64,000 nt of DNA from Parerythrobacter_A sp963838735 (GTDB lineage: Bacteria; Pseudomonadota; Alphaproteobacteria; Sphingomonadales; Sphingomonadaceae). The first letter of the stretch is position 1; each line of letters starts with the position of its first letter. The notes beneath the pieces are model-generated. The model was not told the origin of the DNA. It saw only the letters and a program-made list of their open reading frames with translations, and searched no databases. This document shows, one piece after another, positions 17,742-25,241 of the stretch. Both the position numbers and the translations under genes were made by a program. The stretch lies in contig CAWISG010000012.1 of assembly GCA_963838735.1 (NCBI GenBank), positions 1-64,000 of the forward strand, given 5' to 3'.

Positions 17742-18503
17742 CTATGCGCTGGTCAGGCCAAGTTTGCGGATCACGTCCTCGGCGAAATCGAAAGCGGTCT
17801 CTCTTGTTTTCGAAAGGTCAGCGTTCGTTCCCTCGATCTGAACCACCGGAAGCAACATGCCGAGGGTATGGAAAGTCCCGCCAAGGTTCTTTAGCGTGCC
17901 AAGCGCCAGCCCCGTCCAGGTCGTCAGGCTGAGCTTCCTCAATTCCACTACGTGCGCCGCTCCATCGGCAATCGCTGTACGCAACTGCCCCCGGTTGCCT
18001 GCGAAAGGAATGCCGTCGATGACGAAGTCCGGCGCGCCTGCACCAGAATGGATACCGTCAGTCGCACCCGCCTGCCACAATCCCGCGAAACGGTTCGCCG
18101 GTCCCGTCGTCGACCATAGGCATCCTACCGAATCGGTTCCCATGTAAATACAGACCAATTCGGCTTCCGCCGGACCGGAACCTGTGGCGAACTGCACCTC
18201 CAGAACATCATCGTCACCATCGAAGGCCAACCCTGTACCGGTGATCGGTTGGCGATCGGGGGCGGCCTGTACGAAATCGGCTTGCCCCTTCAGGTCCAGC
18301 AACCGTGCTGCAGCTGCCCCGCTGCCGTCTGCAACGGTTCCCGATGCGTCGTGCAAAGTCGACGGGTCCGATCCGTCGTATAACGCGATAACATTCGGAT
18401 CGGCCAGCAAAGTGTCACGTAGACTGGGGGACCATGTCTGCGGTTTTCGACCCTGCGCCAGCCGCCGTCCGGCCTGACGCGTTCCGTATCCGAGCGCCCC
18501 CAT
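17742..18503 (-). CDS. Phage/GTA-associated structural protein, hypothetical
   Basis: The 253-residue protein starts 1 bp after the spike base protein gene and is probably co-translated with it. It has a basic N-terminus, then a beta-rich body (DPNVIALYDGSDPSTLHDAS, TGTGLAFDGDDDVLEVQFAT) resembling concanavalin/LamG-like phage tail or spike decorations. No catalytic motif is seen. A receptor-binding or tail-fibre role is suggested only by its neighbour. It is the last gene before a 199 bp stretch without a gene that ends at tRNA-Gln. Confidence 0.6.
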   Translation of the reverse strand: MGALGYGTRQAGRRLAQGRKPQTWSPSLRDTLLADPNVIALYDGSDPSTLHDASGTVADGSGAAAARLLDLKGQADFVQAAPDRQPITGTGLAFDGDDDVLEVQFATGSGPAEAELVCIYMGTDSVGCLWSTTGPANRFAGLWQAGATDGIHSGAGAPDFVIDGIPFAGNRGQLRTAIADGAAHVVELRKLSLTTWTGLALGTLKNLGGTFHTLGMLLPVVQIEGTNADLSKTRETAFDFAEDVIRKLGLTSA

Positions 18504-18504
18504 G

Positions 18505-18771
18505 TCAAGTCAACGCCACAAGATCGCTGGCAGTCGTGCCAGTAGCGTGGACGGCCTTCGCCCGAACATCGAGAAGCCCCCCGGCCGGAAGGTTTCGAAA
18601 CACCACGGCTTCGGACCCACGCAGGGGAATGACGGCAAGATCACCTGCCGTGCCGATGTAAATCGCCTTGGTCGCATGGGCAAGGTCAGCGTTGTCGTCG
18701 GGCGTGATCGTGAAGCAGCGCGAAGCGGGTGCGGTTGGACTGTCGGAGAAGTTACCGAAGGCGTCGATCAT
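18505..18771 (-). CDS. Spike base protein, RCAP_rcc01079-like
   Basis: This small protein of 88 residues starts MIDAFGNFSDSPTAPASRCF. It shows the pattern TPDDNADLAHATKAIYIG, VVFRNLPAGGLLDVRAK and VHATGTTASDLVAL, characteristic of the spike base protein family first described in the Rhodobacter capsulatus gene transfer agent and related phages. The ATG at 18771 is preceded by GGGAAC. No capsid, portal or tail genes are nearby, so this is an isolated piece of a phage or GTA-like unit. Confidence 0.7.
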   Translation of the reverse strand: MIDAFGNFSDSPTAPASRCFTITPDDNADLAHATKAIYIGTAGDLAVIPLRGSEAVVFRNLPAGGLLDVRAKAVHATGTTASDLVALT

Positions 18772-18871
18772 GTGGTGTTCCCTTGGTTGATTCGAAAAGA
18801 GAACGATGCATGTAACCATGGGCCGCGATGTAGGAAAACAGTATTTTTGCGCGCTATATATCGCAGGGAAT

Positions 18872-19159
18872 TCAGCCAAACCGACCAGCGATCCGGCGTG
18901 CCCAAGCAAAAGGCGCGAAGCGCTCCTCGTACCAGTCGAACACCATGTGCCCGTTTCGAAAATCAAGGGTGTGTGGCCCTTTCATGTGATCTAGGGCGAT
19001 TCTGGCAGCGGGTTCTTCGCGGTAATTATTACGATCAAGCCGGGTGACGATATAGCTCAGCAGCGCATCGCCATAGGAACGTTCCGCAGACCGACTATTC
19101 CGAGGGTATCCGCCAGTTCGTGGCGTAGTATCAAGGGTATTATGAAAGGTGACTTTTCA
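18872..19159 (-). pseudogene. 5'-truncated ORF remnant in the phage-type island
   Basis: An open frame of about 95 codons ends at TGA 18874-18872. It reads like true protein (GDALLSYIVTRLDRNNYREE, ALDHMKGPHTLDFRNG, FDWYEERFAPFAWARRIAG). It has no start codon at a sensible place, and its frame is closed by a TGA near 19160, inside the start of the opposite-strand tviB gene. It is therefore most likely the C-terminal end of a gene cut when the polysaccharide genes arrived. The family is not recognised. It lies on the same strand as, and about 100 bp upstream of, the spike base gene. Confidence 0.4.
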
Positions 19160-20431
19160 GTGTCGGACAAAAACAGGATAGCGATCATCGGCCTTGGTTA
19201 TGTCGGGCTTCCCCTCGCTGTTGAATTTGGCAAACTGCGAACTGTCGTCGGCTTCGATATCGACGCAGGTCGCATTGACGAGCTTCGCTCGGGGCTGGAT
19301 GTCACACTCGAAGTCGACAGAACCGAGCTGGAACTGGCACGGCACTTGCGCTTTACGACTGAAGTCGAGGATATTCGCGATTGCACGGTCTTTATCGTCA
19401 CCGTCCCTACCCCGATCGATAATTACAAACGGCCCGACCTCACTCCGCTCCTGAGCGCTACCAGATTGGTGGGGTCGGTACTGAAAGCCGGTGACATCGT
19501 AATATATGAAAGCACCGTTTATCCAGGGGCGACCGAAGAGGACTGTGTTCCGGTGCTCGAAGACGTTTCGGGACTTACATACAATACGGATTTTTTCTGC
19601 GGGTATAGCCCAGAGCGCATCAATCCTGGCGATAAAGAGCATCGCCTGCCAAATATCCTCAAAGTGACGGCAGGTTCGAACGACGAAACTGCCGAAGCAA
19701 TCGATCAGCTTTACCGGCAAATCATAACTGCAGGCACATTCAAGGCTGACTCAATCCGCGTTGCAGAGGCCGCCAAGGTCATCGAAAACACGCAACGCGA
19801 CCTCAACATCGCGTTGGTCAACGAGCTGGCGATAATTTTTAACAGGATGAACATCGATACACTTGCGGTGCTGGAAGCTGCAGGAACAAAGTGGAATTTT
19901 CTGCCCTTCCGACCGGGTCTCGTGGGTGGCCACTGTATTGGTGTCGACCCTTATTACCTGACGCACAAAGCCGAAGCGGTCGGTTACCATCCACATGTCA
20001 TTTTGGCCGGTCGCCGTATCAACGACGATATGGGTAGCTATGTCGCGAGCCAGCTGGTCAAGAAGATGATGAGGGAACGCATTCAGGTCAACGGGTCGCG
20101 GATCTTGATCATGGGGCTCACATTCAAGGAAAATTGTCCTGATCTTCGCAATACTCGTATTGTAGACGTTGTTGCCGAGCTGCAGGAATATGGTGCAAGT
20201 ATCGACGTTGCAGATTGCTGGGCGGAATCCGAAGGAGCCAAGCGTCTTTACGGAATTGATTTGGTGTCAGAGCCCGAAAACGATGCATACGACGCAATCA
20301 TTCTGACGGTGGCGCACGATGAGTATCGAGAGTTGGGCGCCGATGCGATACGAGCCTATGGCAAGCCGGCGCATATCCTCTATGATCTGAAAAATATCCT
20401 TCCCAGAAATCAAAGCGATTTAAGGCTTTAG
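19142..20431 (+). CDS. tviB: Nucleotide-sugar 6-dehydrogenase, TviB/WbpA type
   Basis: This 429-residue UDP-sugar dehydrogenase has an N-terminal Rossmann domain (IAIIGLGYVGLPLAVEFG), YESTVYPGATEEDCVPVLE, the catalytic Cys in GGHCIGVDPYYL and a C-terminal domain beginning ILIMGLTFKENCPDLRNTR. It matches the VipA/TviB group, which oxidises UDP-GlcNAc to the uronic acid for Vi-like or O-antigen polymers. Base composition is visibly lower in G+C than in surrounding genes, suggesting horizontal acquisition. Glycosyltransferase follows in the same direction. Confidence 0.9.
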   Translation: MKGDFSVSDKNRIAIIGLGYVGLPLAVEFGKLRTVVGFDIDAGRIDELRSGLDVTLEVDRTELELARHLRFTTEVEDIRDCTVFIVTVPTPIDNYKRPDLTPLLSATRLVGSVLKAGDIVIYESTVYPGATEEDCVPVLEDVSGLTYNTDFFCGYSPERINPGDKEHRLPNILKVTAGSNDETAEAIDQLYRQIITAGTFKADSIRVAEAAKVIENTQRDLNIALVNELAIIFNRMNIDTLAVLEAAGTKWNFLPFRPGLVGGHCIGVDPYYLTHKAEAVGYHPHVILAGRRINDDMGSYVASQLVKKMMRERIQVNGSRILIMGLTFKENCPDLRNTRIVDVVAELQEYGASIDVADCWAESEGAKRLYGIDLVSEPENDAYDAIILTVAHDEYRELGADAIRAYGKPAHILYDLKNILPRNQSDLRL

Positions 20432-20476
20432 CAGCACAATCCAGACATTCTTCTTGCGAGGCCTTTCGTAATATTT

Positions 20477-21598
20477 ATGGCATCACCAATGCATATCGTC
20501 CTGACGGTGAACGCTGCTTGGAACATTCTAAATTTCCGCCAACCCCTCGTCGAAGCGTTGTTGGCTGATGGACATCGCCTGACTGTTCTTGCTTCACGCG
20601 ACGAGGCGGTGCCCGCACTCGAACGACTGGGCTGTTCATTCGTCAACTTGAAGATGGATCGCAAAGGTCTCAATCCGGTATCGGACTTTGCACTTGCCGT
20701 TCGCCTATACCGCCACTTTCGACAACTGCGGCCCGATTGCGTCCTTAGCTTTACAATCAAGAACAACATTTTTGGCGCTTATGCCGCACGTCTGAGCAAC
20801 ACTCGGTTCATTCCAAACGTAACGGGTCTGGGAACGGCTTTCCTGTCATCGGGCCTGCTGAAATATCTTTCGCAAGCTATGTACAAGACGGCGTTTTATC
20901 ACTTGCCGGTCGTGTTTTTCCAGAATGACGATGATCGCGATCTGTTTGTTTCAAGCAAACTGGTCCGCACCGAGCAGACACGAACGCTTCCGGGCTCCGG
21001 TATCGATTTAGAGAAATATGCGCAGGTGCCATATCCGGCAGTGCACACGCCAACGCGGTTCCTGATGATAGCGCGCCTTTTGTATGACAAGGGGGTCGTC
21101 GAGTTTGTCGAGGCGGCCAAACTTATGCATGGTAATGGGGCAGTCCGTTTCGAACTGCTTGGTGCAATCGACCCGCATAATCGAACAGGTATTGCCAAGG
21201 AGCTGCTCGACGCCTGGATTGCAAACGGTACCGTTATCCACCACGGAACAACAGATGACGTTCGTCCTTACATTGCGGCAGCACACTGCGTCGTGTTGCC
21301 ATCTTACCGCGAAGGCGCGCCTCGAACGTTGATCGAAGCAGCAGCCATAGGTCGCCCGCTTATCGCTACGAATGTGCCTGGTTGCAAATCGGTGGTCGAC
21401 GATTGCGTGAACGGCTTTTTATGCGACGTCAAAAGCGCCGCTTCGCTTCGAGACGCGATGCTCCGATTTACAGCGCTATCCTACGATGAGAAGGCAGCGA
21501 TGGCGGAAAGTAGTCGGCGCCTTGCTGAAAGCCGGTTTTCGGTGGCCCAAATTATTTCGTCTTATCAAGACGCTATCCATTCAACGATAGATCCTTAG
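20477..21598 (+). CDS. Family 4 glycosyltransferase
   Basis: The 373-residue GT-B enzyme has an N-terminal domain typical of the WfgS/PglA-like group (NAAWNILNFRQPLVEALLAD) and the C-terminal GT1/GT4 signature, with RFLMIARLLYDKGVVEFVEA and the donor-binding stretch LPSYREGAPRTLIEAAAIGR. It transfers a sugar onto a lipid-linked glycan in the cytoplasm. With tviB it forms a two-gene, lower-G+C polysaccharide cassette; no polymerase, flippase or export gene is present here. Confidence 0.88.
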   Translation: MASPMHIVLTVNAAWNILNFRQPLVEALLADGHRLTVLASRDEAVPALERLGCSFVNLKMDRKGLNPVSDFALAVRLYRHFRQLRPDCVLSFTIKNNIFGAYAARLSNTRFIPNVTGLGTAFLSSGLLKYLSQAMYKTAFYHLPVVFFQNDDDRDLFVSSKLVRTEQTRTLPGSGIDLEKYAQVPYPAVHTPTRFLMIARLLYDKGVVEFVEAAKLMHGNGAVRFELLGAIDPHNRTGIAKELLDAWIANGTVIHHGTTDDVRPYIAAAHCVVLPSYREGAPRTLIEAAAIGRPLIATNVPGCKSVVDDCVNGFLCDVKSAASLRDAMLRFTALSYDEKAAMAESSRRLAESRFSVAQIISSYQDAIHSTIDP

Positions 21599-21650
21599 CT
21601 ATCCTGAGTGGTGAATGACCAGATAGTTTCAGGCAGGCGGCTCCGCGTAC

Positions 21651-21897
21651 TCAGCGTAGTCGATGACATGACGAGCGGGTGCTGGCAGCGGTGCCGGACA
21701 TGTCAATCTCTGGTTCTCGTATTGTTCGCGAGCTAACCAAGCTGATCGCTTGGCGTAGCAAGCCCAGCATGACGGCAGCAACACCGGCGGCGCTCCACGC
21801 CGAACTGGGTAAGCAGTGGTCTGCATCACCCCGTGTTTCTGGGCTACGTGCCGTCGAGAGGGCTTGGGTTGGCTTGGGTTTGGGCTTGGGCTTGGGC
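21651..21897 (-). other. Gene-poor stretch with ambiguous short reading frames
   Basis: Between the repeat and the glycosyltransferase end, two overlapping minus-strand frames stay open. One encodes a hydrophobic segment (SAAGVAAVMLGLLRQAISLV) and ends RSSCHRLR near 21651. The other ends VIDYAEYAEPPA near 21629. Either could be the tail of a small membrane protein, or both parts of one frameshifted gene downstream of the 115-residue protein. Neither has a convincing ribosome binding site, so no gene is assigned. Confidence 0.25.
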
Positions 21898-21900
21898 TTA
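21861..21900. repeat. Short G-rich tandem repeat
   Basis: On the plus strand two copies of GGCTTGGGTT are followed by three copies of GGGCTT. On the minus strand this is an AAGCCC array that overlaps the stop codon of the 115-residue gene (TAA at 21900-21898). In the next frame it reads as Lys-Pro dipeptides. A six-base unit would not change frame upon slippage, but the ten-base unit would. Confidence 0.7.
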
Positions 21901-22245
21901 GGCGGCAGCAGCGTATTGCGGCGACGGCATGTGTGCCAGTGGCGCAAGCGACCGCAGCAGGCGCGGAACGGCATCGCGTTTTACCAGCCATATCGCCTGC
22001 ATCGCGGCGCGATCCGGGTCGCCGGCCTTTAAGGCAGCAACAGTTGCCAGCAGCGCGGTCTCCTGATGACTGGTCTGCGTATCGCCAACAGATTTGACGC
22101 ATACGGTCGAGCGAGCCGAAGCGCGCAGGACCGCAACGGCCCGTTCCAGCGACCAGATCGCCACCTTGCCACGGGCACGCTCGCCGAACGAGACGGCAGC
22201 CTCGTCGCGGGTGTCGTTCCAAAGCGCACGAAACTGATCGATCAT
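21898..22245 (-). CDS. Hypothetical 115-residue protein
   Basis: The start is good: GGAG lies eight bases before ATG 22245, giving MIDQFRALWNDTRDEAAVSF. The protein appears all-helical (AIWSLERAVAVLRASARS, ETALLATVAALKAGDPDRAA, AIWLVKRDAVPRLLRSL) with no membrane segment or signal peptide. I do not recognise the family. A TGATAATCA palindrome sits 30 bp upstream of the start, suggesting possible iron-responsive control. The stop lies at the edge of the G-rich tandem repeat. Confidence 0.6.
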   Translation of the reverse strand: MIDQFRALWNDTRDEAAVSFGERARGKVAIWSLERAVAVLRASARSTVCVKSVGDTQTSHQETALLATVAALKAGDPDRAAMQAIWLVKRDAVPRLLRSLAPLAHMPSPQYAAAA

Positions 22246-22274
22246 TATTCACTCCAACATCGTGTTGTTGCGAG

Positions 22275-22283
22275 TGATAATCA
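22275..22283. promoter_or_regulatory. Fur-box-like palindrome upstream of the 115-residue gene
   Basis: TGATAATCA is a near-perfect core of the Fur box (GATAATGATAATCATTATC consensus), within the longer match TTATTGATTATCACT read on the minus strand. It lies 30-38 bp before ATG 22245, in promoter range. A fur gene is present at 34106. Binding is inferred. Confidence 0.4.
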
Positions 22284-22302
22284 ATAACATCGGTGGGTCA
22301 AC

Positions 22303-22323
22303 AAAAAAACGGCATCGCTGCCG
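22303..22323 (-). terminator. Rho-independent terminator after the four-cysteine mini-gene
   Basis: On the minus strand a CGGCA-GCGA-TGCCG hairpin (22323-22310) is followed by seven T residues. It lies about 40 bp after the stop of the 54-residue gene and before the 115-residue gene, so these two small genes are probably separate transcripts. Confidence 0.75.
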
Positions 22324-22363
22324 CCCTTTTGAACCGGATCGCTCCGATCGTTCGGCAATCGAA

Positions 22364-22528
22364 TCAGGCGGCCTGTCGCTGACCGTCCGCTGCCACGAAC
22401 TCGCCGCACCAGTCGTCGCTAGCAACGGTGGGCCAGTGCGCCTTTTTGTCACCCTCTGCAGGCGACGGGGCATAGCGGCGGCATTCGGATTGATGGTTTT
22501 GGAAAAACTTGCAGTTGGCGCAGGTCAT
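22364..22528 (-). CDS. Four-cysteine mini-protein, putative zinc-binding
   Basis: This small protein of 54 residues starts MTCANCKFFQNHQSECRRYA and ends TVASDDWCGEFVAADG. The CxxC, the third Cys in ECRRYAPSP and the fourth in WCGEF fit a compact four-Cys metal site. Similar CxxCxFF-ECRRxxP-WCGEF mini-proteins occur widely in alphaproteobacterial genomes and phages, to my knowledge without a function. The ribosome site is strong (AAGGAG, then seven bases to ATG 22528). A terminator follows, and a TGATAATCA palindrome lies 82 bp upstream. Confidence 0.75.
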   Translation of the reverse strand: MTCANCKFFQNHQSECRRYAPSPAEGDKKAHWPTVASDDWCGEFVAADGQRQAA

Positions 22529-22609
22529 AAAAAGTCTCCTTGTCGTTCTCTGTTGCCGGTGGTTCTACACCGTTGGCGACAAAATACAAGGAAAACAGTA
22601 GTTTAGTAT

Positions 22610-22618
22610 TGATAATCA
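22610..22618. promoter_or_regulatory. Fur-box-like palindrome upstream of the four-cysteine gene
   Basis: The second TGATAATCA in this stretch is embedded in ATTGATAATCATT, which matches the Fur core at nearly every base. It lies 82 bp before the 54-residue gene and just after the end of the convergently placed DUF1499 gene's upstream neighbour region. The mini-gene is the only minus-strand gene starting nearby. Confidence 0.4.
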
Positions 22619-22662
22619 TTAGCAGGGCGTTTTCTGCTAACGCGTCTAAACCCTGCGAACGG

Positions 22663-23475
22663 TCATTCCGCAATGGCGAGCCGCTCGGCCACCGCCTCGC
22701 GAAGGTCCGCGATACGCTGCGCATTCACGCCCAGATCGCTCAGCCCGACGCGCGAGGTGGAGCGGAAATCCACGATGCTGCCATCGCCATCGGCGCGGAC
22801 GCGCGCGACGACGTCGTCGCGGAAACCGTACCAGAACAATTCGTCCGTTCCCTCGACGCGGCCAGCCCCGGCGTCCGCGCTGATATTGTCGAAGCCGCGT
22901 GTGCTCATCGCAGCCTCTACCGCAGCGACCGTATCCTCAACGGACACCGCCACGCGCAAGGGCGCAAGTTCGGGATAGCCTTCCGCGATGAGTTGTGCGG
23001 CGGTGCGGTTAGCGACGGCAGCGTTGTCCGCCCACTTCCCGAGGCTGCCGAGCGGCACATCGAATGGCATTGGTTCATTCGCGCCATCCGCTTCGCGCAT
23101 TGCCATCATCGCATCGGAAAAAACCGGCGGGTCGGCCGTATCGGTCGCGACATCGTAAATCAGCGGAACGCTCTGCGCCTGCGCGCGAAGCTGGTTGAAC
23201 CCGCCCAGCACCAACAACGGTATCGCCAGCGCAATCACCGCAGCCACCCAGCCGCGCCGTGGCCTGACCAACACCGCCACCAGCAGCGCAATAACGGCCA
23301 GAACAGCCAGACCCATCGCGGCAGGCGCGCCGATGCCGACGGTCATCGTGCCGAAGCCGGTCATCTTGCTCCACCACCCGAACTTTGCGCCAAGCGACGC
23401 CAGCAGGAACCAGACCGGCAGCAACGCGGACAGGACAAGGGCGATGCGCGGCAGGGCGCTGAGCAGCTTATTCAT
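22663..23475 (-). CDS. DUF1499 domain membrane protein
   Basis: The 270-residue protein has three hydrophobic helices within the first 100 residues (ALVLSALLPVWFLLASLG, GLAVLAVIALLVAVLV, VAAVIALAIPLLVLGG). A soluble DUF1499 domain follows from about residue 105, with IYDVATDTADPPVF near its start and IVDFRSTSRVGLSDLGVNA near the end. DUF1499 proteins have no established activity. It is followed on the same strand by nothing until the small Fur-box genes; upstream is the aspartic protease. Confidence 0.85.
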   Translation of the reverse strand: MNKLLSALPRIALVLSALLPVWFLLASLGAKFGWWSKMTGFGTMTVGIGAPAAMGLAVLAVIALLVAVLVRPRRGWVAAVIALAIPLLVLGGFNQLRAQAQSVPLIYDVATDTADPPVFSDAMMAMREADGANEPMPFDVPLGSLGKWADNAAVANRTAAQLIAEGYPELAPLRVAVSVEDTVAAVEAAMSTRGFDNISADAGAGRVEGTDELFWYGFRDDVVARVRADGDGSIVDFRSTSRVGLSDLGVNAQRIADLREAVAERLAIAE

Positions 23476-23514
23476 GGGCCCGCACCTACCCCACCGTACG
23501 CCTGCGCGTAAGGG

Positions 23515-24186
23515 CTATTCGGTTTCCAGCGCGGGCTGCGGATTATTGGGCACCAGGATCATGGTGTTGTCCTCCACCCCCCAGCTTTTCAGCCGCGACA
23601 GCAGGTTCATGCCGATCACATTGGTATCGCCCAGATTGGGCGCGACAACCGCGTCCAGCCCGCGGGCCGCGACATTGCCGAACCGCAATTCGTCTATCGT
23701 CGTCAGATCGGCCAGAATGGTGCCGTTCGCGGTCTTCAGGCGCAGCGGCAAACCGCCCTGGCGCGGCTCCAGCCCCGCCGCCTGCGCAGTCGATTGCGAC
23801 AGCGCCGTCAGCGTCGCGCCGGTATCGACCATGAAATTCACCGGTACGCCGTTGACTTCGGCCTCCAGCCAGAAATGCCCGTCACGCGCCATCGGAATGC
23901 GGGTTTCGCCGCCTTCCACTACCTGTTCGGGCAGTCCGATCTGCGGGACGGCAAAATCGAGCTGGGGATCAAAGCGTGCGACTTGCAGTACCACCAGCAC
24001 TAGCACGCACCCGAGCGTCAAAGTGCTGGCGGTGCGGATCAGCCCGCCCAGCGGCACCCGGTTGCGCGCCATGATTGAGCCCATCCAGCCCGCCGCCACC
24101 GCCGCTACCGTGGCAATCAACAAGCCGGAACGCGGCACGTCGCGAATGGTGTCGGCGATCAGCGAGAGAATGTCTGCGGGGTCCAT
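23515..24186 (-). CDS. Retropepsin-like aspartic protease, TIGR02281 family
   Basis: This 223-residue membrane-anchored protease has two N-terminal hydrophobic segments (IATVAAVAAGWMGSIMA, TLTLGCVLVLVVLQVA) and a C-terminal single retropepsin domain with the active motif NFMVDTGATLTALS and the second conserved strand NVIGMNLLSRL. Such proteins act as dimers on the periplasmic side. The ATG at 24186 is preferred over a GTG two codons upstream. The substrate is unknown. It lies 51 bp after egtD on the same strand. Confidence 0.88.
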   Translation of the reverse strand: MDPADILSLIADTIRDVPRSGLLIATVAAVAAGWMGSIMARNRVPLGGLIRTASTLTLGCVLVLVVLQVARFDPQLDFAVPQIGLPEQVVEGGETRIPMARDGHFWLEAEVNGVPVNFMVDTGATLTALSQSTAQAAGLEPRQGGLPLRLKTANGTILADLTTIDELRFGNVAARGLDAVVAPNLGDTNVIGMNLLSRLKSWGVEDNTMILVPNNPQPALETE

Positions 24187-24237
24187 CGCCACCTATCTAG
24201 GGACCGCCCCCCGTCATTTCCATGAACCGCGCACGGC

Positions 24238-25236
24238 TCAGGGTGCGGACAGCTCCGTACTCGCTTCGGCCAGGATCATGGAGAACCGCTTCTGGCCGTC
24301 CGTCCACCGCTGCAACGGCGTCCAGCCGCCCGCCAGCAAGAGCGTGTTGGACGAGCGCCGACCGAACTTGTGGCTGTTTTCGGTATGGATGCTCTCGCCT
24401 TCGCGCATGGCGAATGGGTCGCCCGCGACATCGAACGCGATGTCGCGGTGCGCCACCAGATGCATCTCGATACGCGCAAAGGCATCGTTCCAGCGGGCTT
24501 CGTGGTGCAGGGCATCAACCGGTATCGTGCCGCGCAGCTCGCGATTGATACGCTTCGCCAGATTGAGATTGAATTGCGCCGTCACGCCTGCCGCATCGTC
24601 ATAGGCCGCGCGCAGCGTATCGCGGCTTTTGATGAGATCCATGCCGATCAGCAGCTTGGCCCCTTGGCCCAATGTCTCGCGCATGGTCCGCAGCAGGTTT
24701 ACGGCGGTACGCGGGATCATGTTGCCGATGGTGGAGCCGGGGAAGAAGCCCAGCTTGGGCATATCGGCCACTGCACCGGGCAAGGCGACGCGCCGCATGA
24801 AGTCCGCTTCCACCGGATACACCGACAGGCCGGGAAACTTGACCGAAAGCTCAGCGGCGGCAGCGCGCAGGAAATCGCCCGCAATATCAAGCGGCACATA
24901 GGCGGCGGCGTCGATCTGGCTAAGCAGCAGCGGCGTTTTCACCGACGAACCGCTGCCGAATTCCACAACCGCGCGCCCTTGCCCGATGGCGTCCGCAAAC
25001 GCCGCGCCTTCGTTGCGCAGGATCTCGGTTTCGGCGCGGGTCGGGTAATATTCCGGCGCCTGCGTGATATCTTCGAACAGTTGCGATCCGGCATCGTCAT
25101 ACAGCCAGCGCGCGGGGATCGCCTTCTGGGCCTGTGCCAGCCCCTTCAGCACATCCTGCCGGAAGGCGCGATCCACACCGTCGGCGTCACGATCCACCAG
25201 CGCGAGGCTCTCGCCCGCCTGTCCAGTACTGCTCAT
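24238..25236 (-). CDS. egtD: L-histidine N-alpha-methyltransferase
   Basis: The 332-residue enzyme matches EgtD. RWLYDDAGSQLFEDITQAPE and YYPTRAETEILR are the conserved N-terminal substrate region, VVEFGSGSSVKTPLLL is the SAM loop, and FFPGSTIGNM and LIGMDLIKSRDTL follow. It trimethylates histidine to hercynine, the first step of ergothioneine synthesis. It starts 5 bp after the egtB stop, so egtB-egtD are one operon. A much longer frame reads through egtB in a different phase and is not coding. Confidence 0.95.
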   Translation of the reverse strand: MSSTGQAGESLALVDRDADGVDRAFRQDVLKGLAQAQKAIPARWLYDDAGSQLFEDITQAPEYYPTRAETEILRNEGAAFADAIGQGRAVVEFGSGSSVKTPLLLSQIDAAAYVPLDIAGDFLRAAAAELSVKFPGLSVYPVEADFMRRVALPGAVADMPKLGFFPGSTIGNMIPRTAVNLLRTMRETLGQGAKLLIGMDLIKSRDTLRAAYDDAAGVTAQFNLNLAKRINRELRGTIPVDALHHEARWNDAFARIEMHLVAHRDIAFDVAGDPFAMREGESIHTENSHKFGRRSSNTLLLAGGWTPLQRWTDGQKRFSMILAEASTELSAP

Positions 25237-25241
25237 GCCTG

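Noticed and set aside
19045..19075. tRNA-like stretch (GATATAGCTCAGCAG)
   Set aside because: No acceptor stem or T arm can be drawn around it, and it lies inside the truncated ORF.
22262..22606. Plus-strand open frame over the small-gene region
   Set aside because: It is antisense to the four-cysteine gene, whose start, ribosome site and terminator are convincing.
22449..22724. Minus-strand frame with MIINTKLLFSLYFVANG, resembling a small membrane peptide
   Set aside because: It overlaps the Fur-box-like site and the leader of the four-cysteine gene, and has no ribosome site; likely chance.
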